Shown: positions 10,180 through 22,175, numbered from the stretch's first letter. The stretch: DNA of 64,000 nt from Tuctoria greenei (GCA_036927565.1 JAYESD010000002.1:76197735-76261734); one strand, 5' to 3'. Made by a program: numbers and translations. Notes: a model not told the origin generated them from the letters alone.

Positions 10180-11452
10180 GACCATCTCTTTAGCTCTCAC
10201 TTGTATTTTCTCTTCTTCTTCCTCAATTTTGTAATCCCTTGTCTTCAGATGTAATCTCCTGTCTCCAGATGAATGAAATCCCCAAAATTTTTGCGAATTT
10301 CACTTTTTGTCTTCAACATCTTTATCTTCACTTGGCCCCCTGGTAGATGTACACAATTTGATTGTGAACATGTACCAAAAGGATAATGTGTTTTGTTGAA
10401 GACTCATTTGCTCCAAACTTGTTGAATTTTAGGTCCGAAGTCTTCGATAGTGAAGGTCCCCTGAGGTTGTCGGAGCTTAGGAGCTCCAGAATTGTCCATC
10501 GCTGGAGCTTGATAGCTCCAGCGATAGCCTCTATCAACATGTAGAGCGTCGATAGTTAGTCCTCCGGGGTGTCGGAGCTGAGTAGCTCCGGCAGTGACCT
10601 TTGCCAACACTTGGTTTGTTGGCAGCAGACTCCATTTACAGGGTCTTCTCACCATCTTATACTTAGCGTCGACGGCTGGCCCCCTTGGGGGAGTCGGAGC
10701 TTAGTTAGCTCCGGCTTTTTTCCATCAACGTAGACTTTATTTTTCCTGCACACTTAAGTCAAGAAAAATAGTAAAATTCGTTCCATGTCTATAATTTCGT
10801 CGCGGCTTACGATTCTTAAGAAAACTTTAAGTTGAACGCGATTTTAAATACAACCGGATGCGTTGCCTTTTCTCTTAGATTCAACTGTTCATGGACCCGC
10901 CTTACTTCGGCCTGCCGGGGTGTAGGTAGAGTGGCATACTTAGGGTGCTTGACCAGGCTAAGTCGATAGCACACTCCGGCCCTAGATTGGCTTGGCGGCT
11001 TTCAGGCGAGTTGGCCCTGAGCGATATTGAATCCAAAAGAACTGACAATACAACTCGAATCGTATATAAACTGGTCGAACTAAAATTTCTTAAGAATTGC
11101 ACGTCTTTGTTATAGACAAGAAAGAGAAAAATAAAAATGTTGAGCCTGTACAAAATAAATGCACGTGGAGTCTATTTCACATGAAGATGTCTTTCATTAT
11201 AGGTCCGGGGTACTGGGGAAACAAGTACACTCTTAGAGTACGGAACCAGGCTAAGTGTGTTTGGTTTCTCGTTTGACCCAGGGTAGTTAGCCACACTTTT
11301 AGTCCGGAGACTGTGACAAGTGCTGCATGAACTTTACGGACCTTTCGGGAAAGGTCCGGCGGTTCTCCCGGAGGAACTACCCGACTCTGTACAATGACTC
11401 TATAACATACACTCCAAATTACTTAAGACTCACCTCCGTGGTATTAAGTGTA
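10180..11452. other. Non-coding 3' region of gypsy element with degenerate repeats
   Basis: Between the end of the antisense gene and the end of integrase. Positions 10200-10320 look like a 3' UTR (T-rich, AATGAA at 10272). Positions 10430-10720 carry inexact repeats built on GTCGGAGCTTAGTAGCTCCGG. Positions 10880-11320 carry two copies of a motif around ACCAGGCTAAG that recurs in the outer element (3690, 18595 and 19050). No coding sequence is supported. Confidence 0.55.
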
Positions 11453-12884
11453 GAACTTACGGAGGTGCTCGATGTTCCAAGGATTCGGGAGAGGTGTCCC
11501 ATCCTCGGTAGCCAAGCGAACGCTTCCGGGACGGGATACTTTGATCACTTGGAAGGGCCCCTCCCAGCCGGGGGAGAGTTTGTTTAACCCTTCTCTGGAT
11601 AGTATTCTCCGTAGCACCAGATCGCCTTCCTCGAGCTATCGGTTGTGTACATGCCGCTGGTGATAACGCCGTAGAGCTTGGCGGTATCGGGCATTCCGAA
11701 CAGCTGCTTGGCACCTTCCCTCCTCGAGGAGGTCTAGGTTTTCACGCCGGAGCTGGTCCAGCACGGCTTCGTCAAAGGTCAGGACCCGGAGCGAACCCAA
11801 GGTGATTTCCGGAGGAAGGATTGCTTCAGCTCTGTACACCAGAAAGAAAGGTGTTTCTCCGGTTGACCGGTTTGGAGAAGTCCTGTTGGCCCATAGAGTG
11901 GGCGGAAGCTCTTCGATCCAGTTGGCTCCGTGTTTTTTCAAGCGCTCATAGGTGCGCGTTTTGAGTCCTTTAAGGATTTCAGCATTTGCTCTCTCAGCTT
12001 GGCCATTGCTGGCTGGATGAGCTACGGAGGCGTAGCAAAATTGTATGCCGAGGTCTTCGCAATATCCTTGGAATGCGGAGCTTGTGAATATCAGTGATGA
12101 TTTTGTTTGGGACTCCAAATCTGCTCACAATGGATTGCAGAAAGTTGATAGCAGATTGCTTGTTGATCGTCACAACTGGAGTTGCTTCCGGCCACTTGGT
12201 GAACTTGTCGATGGCGACATACAGGAACTTGTAACCTCCGACGGCTCTTGGGAAGGGTCCCAAGATATCCATCCCCCACACAGCGAAGGTCCATGTAGGA
12301 GGTATCATTTGTAAGGGCTTAGCCGGTGTATGAATTTGCTTTGTATGAAATTGGCATGCTTCGCATTTCTTCACCAGCTCAGTGGCATCCTGGAGCGCTG
12401 TAGGCCAGTAGAAGTCATGCCGAAAGGCTTTTCCGACCAGCGTGCGGGAAGATGCGTGGTTCCCACACTCGCCTCCATGGATTTCTGCGAGGAGTTCGCA
12501 GCCTTCTTCCCTTGTGATGCACCGCATTAGGATGCCGTTGGCACCGCGCCGGTAGAGATCCCCTTCTACCAGCGTGTATCTTTTAGCCAATCTGACTACC
12601 CGGTCAGCGGATACATCATCGTCAGGAAGGATGTTGTCTTTCAAGTAGTTCCGGATCTCCGAGATCCATGCATCAGAACTGACTTGAGCATTTGAGTCTT
12701 GCGTGCTGGGTTGCTCGGAGCTTCCGGCAGCACCTACGACCCTTGATGGCTGCCATGGTAACAGGGCCATCGGGACCGTTAGCTTCGGGATGCTAATCTC
12801 GCCCCCTTCGCTCAGTTCGGCAGGCTGAGCTGTGGGTTTCGACAATCTCCGGACAAAAGTTCCGTCAGGAGCCGGAGCTCCGGT
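11453..12884 (-). pseudogene. Gypsy integrase, broken
   Basis: Reading the minus strand from 12884 down: a zinc-binding HHCC-type segment (GGECGNHASS to CEACQFH), then the catalytic core with WGMDILGPFP (first Asp) and NKIITD (second Asp), then NGQAERANAEI (the Glu) and a C-terminal tail that can be followed to 11453. Integrase joins cDNA to chromosomal DNA in the nucleus. Just after the second Asp (about 12085-12092) a small deletion removes the expected next few residues and shifts the frame. A TAG at 11635 interrupts the C-terminal tail. The protein is therefore not functional. It is normally cleaved from the Gag-Pol polyprotein. Confidence 0.85.
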
Positions 12885-13262
12885 TGACGCTTTCGTCGAG
12901 AGTTCGTCGGCTTCAGCGTTGTGGGCACGCTGAACATGGTGGAGGTCTAGGACTTCAAAGTCCTTCTGAAGCCTCTGGACTTCTAGGAGGTAAGCAGCTA
13001 GCTGGAGATTGTTGTAGGAGCATTCACCCTTCACCTGCTTGATGATGAGCTGTGAATCTCCTTTGACCAGCAGTTGCCTGACACCGTATGACAGTGCCAC
13101 CTTTAGTCCGTAGATGAGCGCTTCATACTCCGCCATGTTGTTGGTTGCCTTGAAGTCAAGGTGTACCATGTATTTTACCTTCTCCCCAGTTGGTGCAAGG
13201 AGAAGGATTCCAGCTCCGGCCCCCTGCTTCTGCATGGAGCCGTCAAAGTAGAGGGTCTAGTG
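12885..13262 (-). pseudogene. Second (archaeal-type) RNase H domain of gypsy pol
   Basis: A ribonuclease H fold located between the RT-linked RNase H and integrase, which is diagnostic for the Tat lineage. Acidic residues lie in the expected motifs: YFDGS at the start, NMAEYEAL, VKGDSQLI and AEADELS. A TAG codon at about 13258-13260, in place of the Trp of the usual leader, cuts it off from the upstream frame. The rest (from 13235 down) is open. Its job would be to help remove the RNA strand or tRNA primer during cDNA synthesis. Confidence 0.85.
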
Positions 13263-14973
13263 AGGCTCGGTGAAGGTTGGAGCTTGATGCTCCGTCTTCT
13301 GTTCACTGGGGCCCCCAGGGTTTGATGGAGAAGGAGTCCATTCTGCCACAAAATCTGCCAAAGCTTGACTTTTGACTGCTTGTCTTGAAATAAATTCAAG
13401 ATCAAATTCAGCTAATTCTGCTGCCCACTTTGCAATATTCCCAGTTGAATTGGGATTATGCAGGATTGCTCGTAGTGGGTAGGAGGTCACCACCGAGACT
13501 TTGTGAGCTTGGAAGTAATGTCGAAGCTTCCTGGAGGCAATAAGAACTGCATAGAGCAGCTTATGCACCTCTAGGTACCGAGTCTTGGCATCATGTAATA
13601 CTTCACTGATGAAGTATACCGGGCGTTGAATGGTCCGGACCCTCCCGGAGGGGTCCGAAGCTTCCTCTTCATTGATCCGGACCCTCTCGGAGGGGTCCGG
13701 ATTCTCTTCGGGGACCTCCGGGTTCTGGCTGGAGGAACCCGGAGCTTCTTCAGAAATGACCCGAACCCTCCCGGAGGGGTCTAGGTCTCCTGAAGTGACT
13801 TCTTGTGGGTTCGAATCTGGGAGCTGGGACCCACACTCGCTTTCAGGAACCTCCGGACCCTCCCGAAGGGGTCTGGATTCCTGAGTGTGGGGTAGTTCCG
13901 GTCTCTCCGCAACCAGAACCATACTGACAACTTCGTCAGTAGCTGAAATGTAAAGCAACAAAGGCTCACCAGGGTTCGGAGCTACCAGAATTGGTAAGGT
14001 GGTGAGGAACTGTTTCAGCTCCTGGAATGCCTTCTCTGCTTCTTCGGACCATTGGAATGGTCCGAACTTCCTCAATAACTTGAAGAAGGGAAGTGCCCGT
14101 TCCGCCAGTCTTGATATGAACCGGCTGAGGGCTGCTAGACACCCAGTTAACTTTTGTACGTCTTTGATGCGGGTTGGTGGCCGCATGTCTTCAATGGCTT
14201 TTATCTTCGCCGGATTAGCTTCTACGCCCCGGTGACTTACCAGGAAACCAAGAAGTTTTCCGGAGCTAACCCCAAACACGCACTTGTCCAGGTTTAGCTT
14301 TGTGCAGGTGGCCCGCAGCTTATCGAAGACAGCCTGCAAGGTGTCTAGGAGTGACTCCTTGTTCTTGACCTTGACCACGATGTCATCGACGTACACTTCC
14401 ACTATGTCTCTGATGGGTTCTTCAAAAGTTTTGTACATAGCTCGTACAAAAGTTGAAGCTGCATTCTTGAGACCAAATGGCATGGTTGTGTAACAGTACA
14501 ATCCATCTACTGTGACGAATGAAGTATGCTCTTCATCCTCCCTAGACATCCTGATTTGATGATACCCAGAATATGCGTCTAGGAAACACAGTAATTCACA
14601 CCCGGAGGTGGAATCCACTATCTGATCTATTCTAGGTAGTGGGAATGGATCTTTTGGACATGCCTTATTTAGTGTGGTGTAGTCGATGCACATCTGAAGC
14701 TTCCCGCCGGCCTTGGGCACAACGACTGGGTTCGCCAGCCATTTTGGATGGAAGACTTCTCGGATGAATCCGGCTTCGAGCAACTTCTTCACTTCTTGTC
14801 GGATGAAGTTCTGTCGCTCTACGGATTGCTTCCGAGGCTTCTGATGCACAGGCCGAGCATCGGGGTAGATCCTCAGATTGTGCTCAATCACTTCCCTGGG
14901 GATCCCAGGCATTTGTGACGGTTGCCAAGCAAACACATCAACGTTAGCCCGGAGGAAAGTGATGAGCGCGAGT
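13263..14973 (-). pseudogene. Gypsy reverse transcriptase and RT-linked RNase H
   Basis: A 559-codon open frame starting at 14936, preceded by readable sequence to a TAG at 14974. RT motifs are intact: CIDYTTLN, FLDAYSGYHQI, MPFGLKNAASTF and the catalytic YVDD at residues 182-185. Then comes the connection and a degenerate RNase H (RPVYFISEVL, YLEVHKLLYA, FDLEFISRQ, ALADF). Between LLLYISATDEVV and RPVYF the RNase H domain is split by about 85 residues of DPSGRVR-type repeats (13625-13890), which is unusual. The RT copies element RNA into DNA in the cytoplasmic particle. The domain itself has no stop, but it is separated from gag-protease and the second RNase H by nonsense codons. Confidence 0.9.
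13625..13890. repeat. Palindromic minisatellite inside RNase H
   Basis: Four spaced copies of a near-palindrome, CGGACCCTCCCGGAGGGGTCCG and variants, at about 13635, 13678, 13758 and 13853. On the minus strand they encode DPSGRVR/DPSERVR. The reading frame is kept through the whole insertion. Confidence 0.8.
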
Positions 14974-17397
14974 TCCTATTTGTCGTTCAATCCTCCCGAT
15001 ATTCGGGTGGTCTGAGCGACATCGGAACCAATTTGGACGACTTTGACGGGAATGTCGGTGTCGCCGCTTGGCTGCACACGGGGTGCAGAGGTCGAGCCTC
15101 GTTGACGAATGCTCGGGGGTTTTGGAGCTTGCTCCTGCCTGGAGTCCTCCTCTTGCGCCGTGGTGAGTGCGTGGAGTTCCTCCAGAGCAGTTACTACGGC
15201 AGTGCGATCTCCGCAGATCCGGAGAACGCCTACTGGTGTTGGCATCTTCAACACCAGGTATCCATAATGAGCAGCTGCCATGAATTTGTACAGGGCAGGT
15301 CTACCCAAGATGGCGTTGAATGGTAAGTTGATCTGAGCGACGTCGAAGACCAACTTCTCGGTGCGATACTTCTCCCGGGTCCCGAAGGTAACGGGGAGAG
15401 TAATAGCTCCGAGTGGGGTAATGGCCCCTGGACCTACTCCGGAGAAAGGTCGAGAAGGCTGGAGATCCGAAGGTAGGAGCTGAAGCTTAGTGAAAGCTTT
15501 GAAGCTAATGAGGTTAAGCCCCGAACCTCCGTCTACCATGACGTGGTGGAGCTGGATGTTATTGATGGTAGGCGATACCATCAAGGGTAACTTTCCTGCC
15601 CCAACCATGCTCTGGGGACAATCCGAAGCATCAAAAGTGATGGAGGTGTCCATCCACTTTTGATGAGGTTCCGGCCTGACTGTAGGGGCTACAGCGGCCT
15701 TATCCTGCCGCATAGTCTTGATGACGCGACGAGAGGTGATATCCCATGATCCACCAAAAATGGTGTTCATGGTCTTCCGGCGCTCGTTGTCAGAGACGTC
15801 AGAATCATCGTCGACGGAGGTGTAGACGGCCTTCAGGACCTTTTTGGGATCCTGGAACCCTAACTCCTCTTCAGCTGGAGCTTCGTCGACCTTTTGCTTT
15901 CCTTCCCTTTGTCGGAAAGGAGATCCTTCCCGGCGCTTGCTGTAGCGCTCAGCAAGGTTTTGGACCTCCCGGCAGTCTTCCAAACCGTGGCTGCCCGTTT
16001 TGTGAATGGGACACCACATTTTGGGTTTGCCACCGTCTTCAGAAGACGGTCGAGGTCGCTTCTCGGGGCGTGGCCCCCGGCCACCCGGAGCTGCAGCAGC
16101 TGCAACGTTGGATGTGTCGGCCGACGGCTTCTTCTTGTCGTTGGTCTTCTTTTTCTTCTTGCCACTCCCGGAGGTAGCGGCTTCTTCTTTGGAGGATTTC
16201 TTGTGATCCTCCGAGGCTGGTTTGGAGTGCATTTCACGGCCCTCCGCAGCTCTGGCACATTTATCTACCAGGCTGAAGAGTTCCGTGACGCTGGTGATCT
16301 CCTTGATCGCCAGCTTCTCCAACATCTTCTTATCCTGTACGCCCTGTCTGAATGTCATAATGACAGATGCACTAGAGATAGAAGGGATAGTGTTGCGTAC
16401 CTGAGAGAACCTCTGGATGAAGGACCGCAAAGATTCTCCCCCTTTTTGCACGACCGCAAAAAGGTCCAGTTCAGTGCCTGGTCGGGTGTATGAACTCCCG
16501 AAGTTGGCAGTGAACTGATGGCACAGCTCCTCCCAACTGTTGATAGAGTTGGGTGGAAGGCTCATAAACCAGGACCTGGCGGTCCCAGTTAAGGCCACTG
16601 GAAAGTAATTGGCCATCACGGCCTCATTCTAGCTGCCAAGATTGCAGTGGAGTATATCTGAAGGAATTCGGCGGGGTTAACAGTCCCGTCGAATTTTTCC
16701 GGCAGGTGAGGCCGGAACTTCTGTGGCCATCTAACCATGCGCAGGTGCATGGCTAGGGCTGAACAGCCTCCTCCTACTCCTTCCAGAGTAGAAAGGTCCT
16801 GAGCTTCCCGTCTTTCACGGGCACGCTCAATATGGACACGACCATCCTGCTGACGGTATCGGCGATCAAGCTCCGCCCGGAGGTCATGAGTCGAAAGCCT
16901 GGATACCGTGTGAGTGCGTCGAGCCCCGGAGGGCAGTGACGTCACTTGTTGAGATGCAGCACGTCTCCTGCTATTGGAGGCGTGCGGACCAAGTCTTCCA
17001 GACAAAGTCCGCCGCTGTGACAGGGCTCGTCCCAAAGGAGGAGGAGGACCCTGGTTGTTGAGGCGTTCGGCCGCTGCTGCGACCAAATGCTCCACATCGA
17101 CCCTCCACTGTCCATTGCATCTCGAGATGCATTTGGAGGTGGTGGACGTTGGAGAAGAGCACGCGCTGCATGGAGCGCGTGTTCCGGGTTGTCATGGCTC
17201 GCCGACACGGTAAGCGACGCCGGCGCACCATCACGTTGCCCAGCACGATTTGCTGGAGAAGATGGTGGTGGTGGGAGTGTGGCTCCTGCTGGTGCTGAGG
17301 CTCCTGCTGGTGGCTGCTTGTTGGAGGGATTGCCTCCAACAGCCTGAGCAGCAGGTTGGTCGTTGGATGATCCAGCAGCGGAGTTCACCATTCTCAA
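14974..17397 (-). pseudogene. Gypsy gag and aspartic protease
   Basis: The Gag core (retrotransposon gag domain: ARSWFMSLPPNSINSW, RSFIQRFSQVRN, FRQGV) runs in the 547-codon frame 16619-14976. It is followed by a basic Lys-rich region, a zinc-finger-like WCPIHKTGSHGLEDC, and a retropepsin-type protease with VDGGSGLNLI; most family members have a second Ser in that motif. The N-terminal part lies in two other frames (17397-16942, with a Gln/Pro/Ala-rich start, and 17095-16616), so at least two frameshifts break gag. A TAG at 14974-14976 separates protease from RT. Gag packages the RNA and the protease cuts the polyprotein. Confidence 0.85.
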
Positions 17398-17410
17398 AAA
17401 TCTCAGGTGC

Positions 17411-17429
17411 CCCTACCTGGCGCGCCAAC
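17411..17429 (-). other. Primer-binding site of complete gypsy element
   Basis: The minus strand reads TTGGCGCGCCAGGTAGGG one or two bases inside the 5' LTR. Confidence 0.75.
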
Positions 17430-18281
17430 TGTCGACTGTCGGAGCCGGCAGATCTCCCTACACTGCTAAAGCGATTGGGGAGTTTTGAAGTTCGGTGTGG
17501 GCGCGCGGAGATTCAAGAAGGTGAATTGGAGTTTAACACAGGAGACACAGGAATTTACGTGGTTCGGGCCGCCTGAGCGTAATACCCTACTCCACGGGTG
17601 TGTTGGTGTTGTATTAGCAATAAGAGCTTGTCATGAGTGTATGGGGTGCGTATGATCGCCCGTGAACGTCCCCGAGTGTATCGTCGCCCCGTCCTTTTAT
17701 AGTACAAGGGCAGGCCGTTACAAGCTAGCCTGGCCCGACATGTGGCCCCTGGCGGTTACTAGTATTGATACACGCTTAATTGCTCTTAACAACCCTGTAA
17801 CGGGCTTTGACAGCACCGTTACTGGTGTTAAGATTGTCCGTTTAAGTGTCATTAATATGGCATTAATGACACTTAATCGGGTCTTGAAGTTCCTGGCTCT
17901 CCTTTGAAAATCCGGAGCCGTTACAAGGTCTTTCGGAGGTTAGAAGCTGAAAGGTCCGACGATTTGACCCGTGGTAGCTCCGGAGCTTGCTATGGGAAGC
18001 AGGTAGCTCCGGGGCCATCAGACACGTGTCAGGTCCGGAGCTTCTCTTGGTCTGGGGTTAAGTCCGGAGGTGCCGTTTCGGTACGTGGCCTGGAGCTTCC
18101 CCCTTGTGGACGGTAGCTCCGGTTTGTTTGTACACGTGGCGACCCAGGGATTAACCATGTTGGAGAAGCGGGTCCGGTAATGTCTGACAAGTGGGCCTCC
18201 GAGGGTCTTCAAACCAAGTAGATGGCTTTCTCTTGTGATCTTTGTAACCTCAAGGGGTGTATGGTTTTTAGGGTACCGACA
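17430..18281 (-). repeat. 5' LTR of complete gypsy element
   Basis: 852 bp, TGTCGACTG to ACCGACA, followed by the duplication ACCCC (18282-18286). The minus-strand TATA-like ACTATAAAAGGA is at about 17694-17705. Confidence 0.92.
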
Positions 18282-19343
18282 ACCCCCTTGGGTGGCGCTG
18301 GAGCTCACAGACGCGTCGACATCACCTACCACGGGCGTGTAGAATGTCAGCCGCAGCTCCCTATATGTCCTGCACACACGGTAGATAAAAAGTAATCTCG
18401 CTCGTCGATCACCACTTCCCTGCTCTTTAGTTTTGTTATGGCTTACGATCCTTAGCTAAGATATGGGGCATGAGTAATTCGGTGCGACGACATCCAGGGT
18501 ATGGTCGCTGCCTTGCTCAGGGCATGAGCCGTCCGGCCTCCTGTACTCAGCTGTTAGCACTGGGAGGCAAAGTGTGTATGCTTAGTGTATAGAACCAGGA
18601 TAAGCAGGCTGCACACCCTGGACCTCCAGCTCGGCGTTAGCCTTTCCGGAGTTAGAACCATTCGACACCATGGACCCCGACCAAGAAAACGATCATCAGA
18701 CCCCAAACACATTGCAGCTACCTCATGCGGATCCGCCTTTAGTAGGATAGCACAACTCCAACTAGGACGAGACAGGAGAAAAGTAACCAGGCATACGAAA
18801 TATGACATGCGAAAGTAAGCACAAAATTAAAGCGTAATGTAAATAATTTTGCTCGTCGGTTACTCCCTTCCTGCTTTTAGTCTCGTTATGTCTTACGGTC
18901 CCGAGCCGGGCTTACGGTGCGTGGGTAATTTAATGCAACGATATCCGGATTATGGTTATTGCCCTGCTCAGGAGTGTGTGCCATTCGGCCCCCTGTCCTC
19001 AGCAGTTAGCGCTGAAGAGGCAAAGTGTACATGCTTAGGGTGCAGGACCAGGCTAAGCAGGCTATACACTTTGGACTTCCCACGGGCGTTAGCTTTTTAG
19101 GGGAGTGACCATTCGGCGCCACGGGCTCCCGAGCAGGAAAACAAACAAAGAACCCAATTACATCACAGGAACCTCAAGCAGACCCACCAGCAGCAGGATT
19201 GCATAACTACACTAGGCGCGAGACAAGAAGAGAGTGCCCTAACATATGACAAAGAATATGCAAGAACGAGCATGACCTGGAGGATCTAGCATTGGAACGA
19301 GCGTTCACCATGCTGCCGGTGAAGATCCTTCCAGGGAAAAGCC
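18282..19343 (-). mobile_element. Internally deleted body of outer gypsy element
   Basis: Continuation of the outer element after the inserted one. It starts with the rest of a minisatellite unit, then two diverged tandem copies of a roughly 430-bp repeat (about 18410-18840 and 18850-19200) that share a TGCTTAG..ACCAGG.TAAGCAGGCT core. From about 19340 down to 19240 the minus strand begins a gag-like start (ATG at about 19312). No gag-pol body is present, so at most a short N-terminal stub is joined directly to the 3' untranslated region. This looks like a non-autonomous deletion derivative. Confidence 0.65.
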
Positions 19344-19362
19344 CCCTACCTGGCGCACCAAA
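19344..19362 (-). other. Primer-binding site of outer gypsy element
   Basis: The minus strand reads TTTGGTGCGCCAGGTAGGG next to the LTR start at 19363. It is the same site as in the complete element, with one G for C change. Confidence 0.7.
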
Positions 19363-19584
19363 TGTTGAGGTGTCTAACTGACACCTCTCCCGGACCTGCT
19401 CAGAAGCAACCCGCGGAGGTTCGATGTATTTTTGGGGGCTAGTCCTAGCAAGATCGAGCGCAAAAAACGATGAACAAAAGGGATTTACATGGTTCGATCC
19501 GCCTGGGCGTAATACCCTACTCCACAGTGGTTTGTGTGTTGTATTGCTCAAGTGTGTGTCTAGATCTGAGTGAACGTGTGTAAG

Positions 19585-21174
19585 TGAAAGTTTCCTAGAG
19601 GGGGTGAATAGGAAATAATACCTGAAATGACTTAATTAAACGAGATTAATTCTCTGTGACCGGACTAGTCTGGTCAGGGCCGGACTAGTCCGCTCAGCAC
19701 AGGGTGGAAACCCTAAAACTTGATTTCTACAAATTGTTTGCGAAATTAAAGTTTACCAAGAATAAGAGCAATATGTAACAAACTTGTGAAGCTCAGATTG
19801 TGATGTTTAAACACTTAGATTGCAAGTTTACAATAGTGATCAAGTGTAAGGCAATAAAACAAATGTGAACTCCAATAGGAATGCTAGAGATTATGAAAAG
19901 CGAAAGTCAAGTGAAACGAGATTTATCACGTGGTTCAGCTCCATGAAGAAGCCTACCTCCACGTTGAGAAGTCCACACAAGGATCGGGTCTCACTTGACC
20001 CTTCTCTCACCAAGCCACCACGATGGTCGGCTTGGTTTCCACTATATCAATGGGTAATCACCAAGTTTGATGGGGCTGCTAGCAACTTGAGGCTCCCACA
20101 AATTAATACAAGAGGAGCACATGAAACTCAACTCACACAAGCTACAAAACACAACACAATGTGCAAGAGATCAAACCGAGAGCCAAAGTGCGATGATCTT
20201 CCTTTACTCTCCTCCCCAAAACCTAATCTCTTCAAGATTTGCTCTTAGGGGGTTAGTAGGATGAGTAGAAGTCTTTGGAAGGCTCTAGGATGCTTGTGGC
20301 GGCGCTACGGTTCCGGTCTTATTCAAATGAGTCCGGGGGTCCCCTTTTTATAGAGGTCTCGAGCCCCTTTTGCTTACATCAGCAAAAGGGGCGGACTAGT
20401 CCAGCCTTAGACCCCGGACTAGTCTGGCCCTATGGGACCACTGACCCCCTGGTCAGTTACCGACAACTGCCACACTGAGCAACAATCGTCACGCTACCCG
20501 CCAAATTTCCAAATTCAAACAGTCACTAGACACCAGACTAGTCCAGCCCATAACGGACTATTCCGAAGTGGAACAGAACCATTTGGCCCGTTCCAAAATG
20601 GACTCTTCTGGGTTGGTCTGTACTTGTCTGGCCAAAGGGGCGGACTAGTCCGACCCCCTAGGGTTTTCTCTCGGTTTGTCACACTAAGTCCCAAACGGAC
20701 AAGTCCGTGCCCAAACGGACAAGTCCGAACTACTCCAAAGAGCTTTGGTCCGTCCAAAAACGGACAAGTCCGGACTTCTCGGACTTAGCTCCAAAATCAC
20801 CCGGGAACACTCCAGAGACGTTTGGTCCATCCAAAAATGGACTTGTCTGCCATGGTCGGACTAGTCCGACCTCCTAGGGTTTTTCTCATTTTAGGCTTCT
20901 CATTTAGGTTTTTCTCTAAACCACCACTTTTAGCCCCTTGGTATGATCTCAATGCACATGATACAACCACCCTCTCACATCATATAAGCTCAATACCATA
21001 GAAACCCTAATTTCTACGCTTGAGTCTTTGACGCCCGTTTTCTCCTTTTCCTTTTTAGGGTTTTCATCTCATTTCAATCCTTGTACCTGTGCTTAAGATC
21101 AACTTAGCTCATTAACCTCTTAATTATCGTCATCAATCATTCAAAACCCACGGGGATGCCTAGATGCACTTTCA
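19585..21174 (-). mobile_element. Solo LTR of a SIRE-like Ty1/copia element
   Basis: A 1590-bp sequence from TGAAAGT to ACTTTCA with the 5-bp duplication GTAAG on both sides (19580-19584 and 21175-21179). In reverse it is homologous to the LTR at 48649-50297: its start is the complement of that LTR's end (CCCCCCTCTAGGCAACTTTCA type), and its end matches the other's start. No internal region is present, so unequal recombination left a solo LTR. It contains many CGGACTAGTCCG-type palindromes. Confidence 0.85.
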
Positions 21175-21854
21175 GTAAGTCGATAGCTATCTGGTCCTTT
21201 TATAGTCCAAGGCCAGACGCTTACAAGTGGGGCCCAGGGCCCGACAGGTGGTCTCGGGATATCTTATCCTGTACAAGATCTAAGGCTTCTTGCGTACGCT
21301 GCCTCTAACCGCGCCTTGAAGACTCGATGTCTTGCTGCGTCGGTCGCAGTGGCAGGGTGTAGCCGTTGATGATTGTAGGGGATGTCCCGTCTATCTTGTC
21401 ACCGTAAGCTAACCACTTGGCTGTGGGTGGTAGGCCTACAACGCCTTCACTGCGATGTGATTGGGCGTAGCGGTACTTGACAGGGGCGTGTGCGGCATCG
21501 TTCGCCTGGGAAAGGCGCGTGCCTTTAATGCGCGACTGTACAGGACGCGCCGCCCTTTACTCTTTGAGGTCCACGGCTCTTTGCAGGCCTTGTGACACAC
21601 TCCAGCTCTGGAGCCCTCCTCAGTACGAGCGAGAGCTTGATGCCGGAGGGCGCGTGGCAGCTCCGGAGCCCTCCTCGGTGGGAGCAAAGGTCCGGAGCTG
21701 TCATGCGTCCTCCAGCTCTGGAGCTCTCCTCGACAGGGGCAAGGGCCCGGAGCCAGAGGACACGTGGCAGCTCCGGAGCCCTCCTCGGTAGGAGCAAGGG
21801 TCCGGAGCTGGAGGACGCGTGACAGCTCCGGAGCCCTCCTTGCACTACAGGAAA

Positions 21855-22175
21855 AGCGATCATTTGCGACGGCTGGTTTTATTTGCGACGGCCAGCCGTC
21901 GCAAATATCTTAAATTGCGATGGCCCGCTTCTGGCCGTCGCAAATAAGATGGCCGTCGCGAATAAGTGGTTATTTGTGACGGCTTTTGGACTGGCCGTCG
22001 CAAATAAGTGGTTATTTGCGACGGCCAACCCTAGGACCGTCGCAAATAAAGGAGCCATCGCAAATAAACCCTTATTTGTGACGGCCTGTCAGACGGTCGT
22101 CGCAAACAGGCTTTAATTGCGACGGCCGTAAGTTGAGGCCGTCGCAATTAAAGCTGCCGTCGCAAATTAGGGCTT
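21855..22175. repeat. Left subterminal repeats of CACTA
   Basis: Many direct and inverted copies of TTTGCGACGGCC, often paired head-to-head (GCGACGGCCAGCCGTCGC). In CACTA elements such repeats bind the TNPA-type protein. Here they are unusually dense and palindromic. Confidence 0.85.

Larger units (their letters stand above)
5382..18281 (-). mobile_element. Complete Tat-lineage Ty3/gypsy retrotransposon
   Basis: A 12.9-kb element in minus orientation with two 852-bp LTRs, a primer-binding site, gag-protease, reverse transcriptase with RNase H, a second archaeal-type RNase H, integrase, a 3' polypurine tract, and ACCCC duplications. The second RNase H plus an antisense gene between integrase and the 3' LTR are marks of the Tat/RIRE2/Grande group of grasses. 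The two LTRs differ by only scattered substitutions, so the insertion is fairly recent, yet gag-pol has stops, frameshifts and a small integrase deletion. It is not autonomous in this state. It sits inside the minisatellite of an older gypsy element. Confidence 0.92.

Noticed and set aside
15894..16493. 199-codon plus-strand frame opposite gypsy gag
   Set aside because: Shadow of the well-supported gag-protease frame on the other strand.
21855..22175. CRISPR-like array
   Set aside because: The repeats are short, irregularly spaced and in both orientations, at the ends of a CACTA element in a plant genome.
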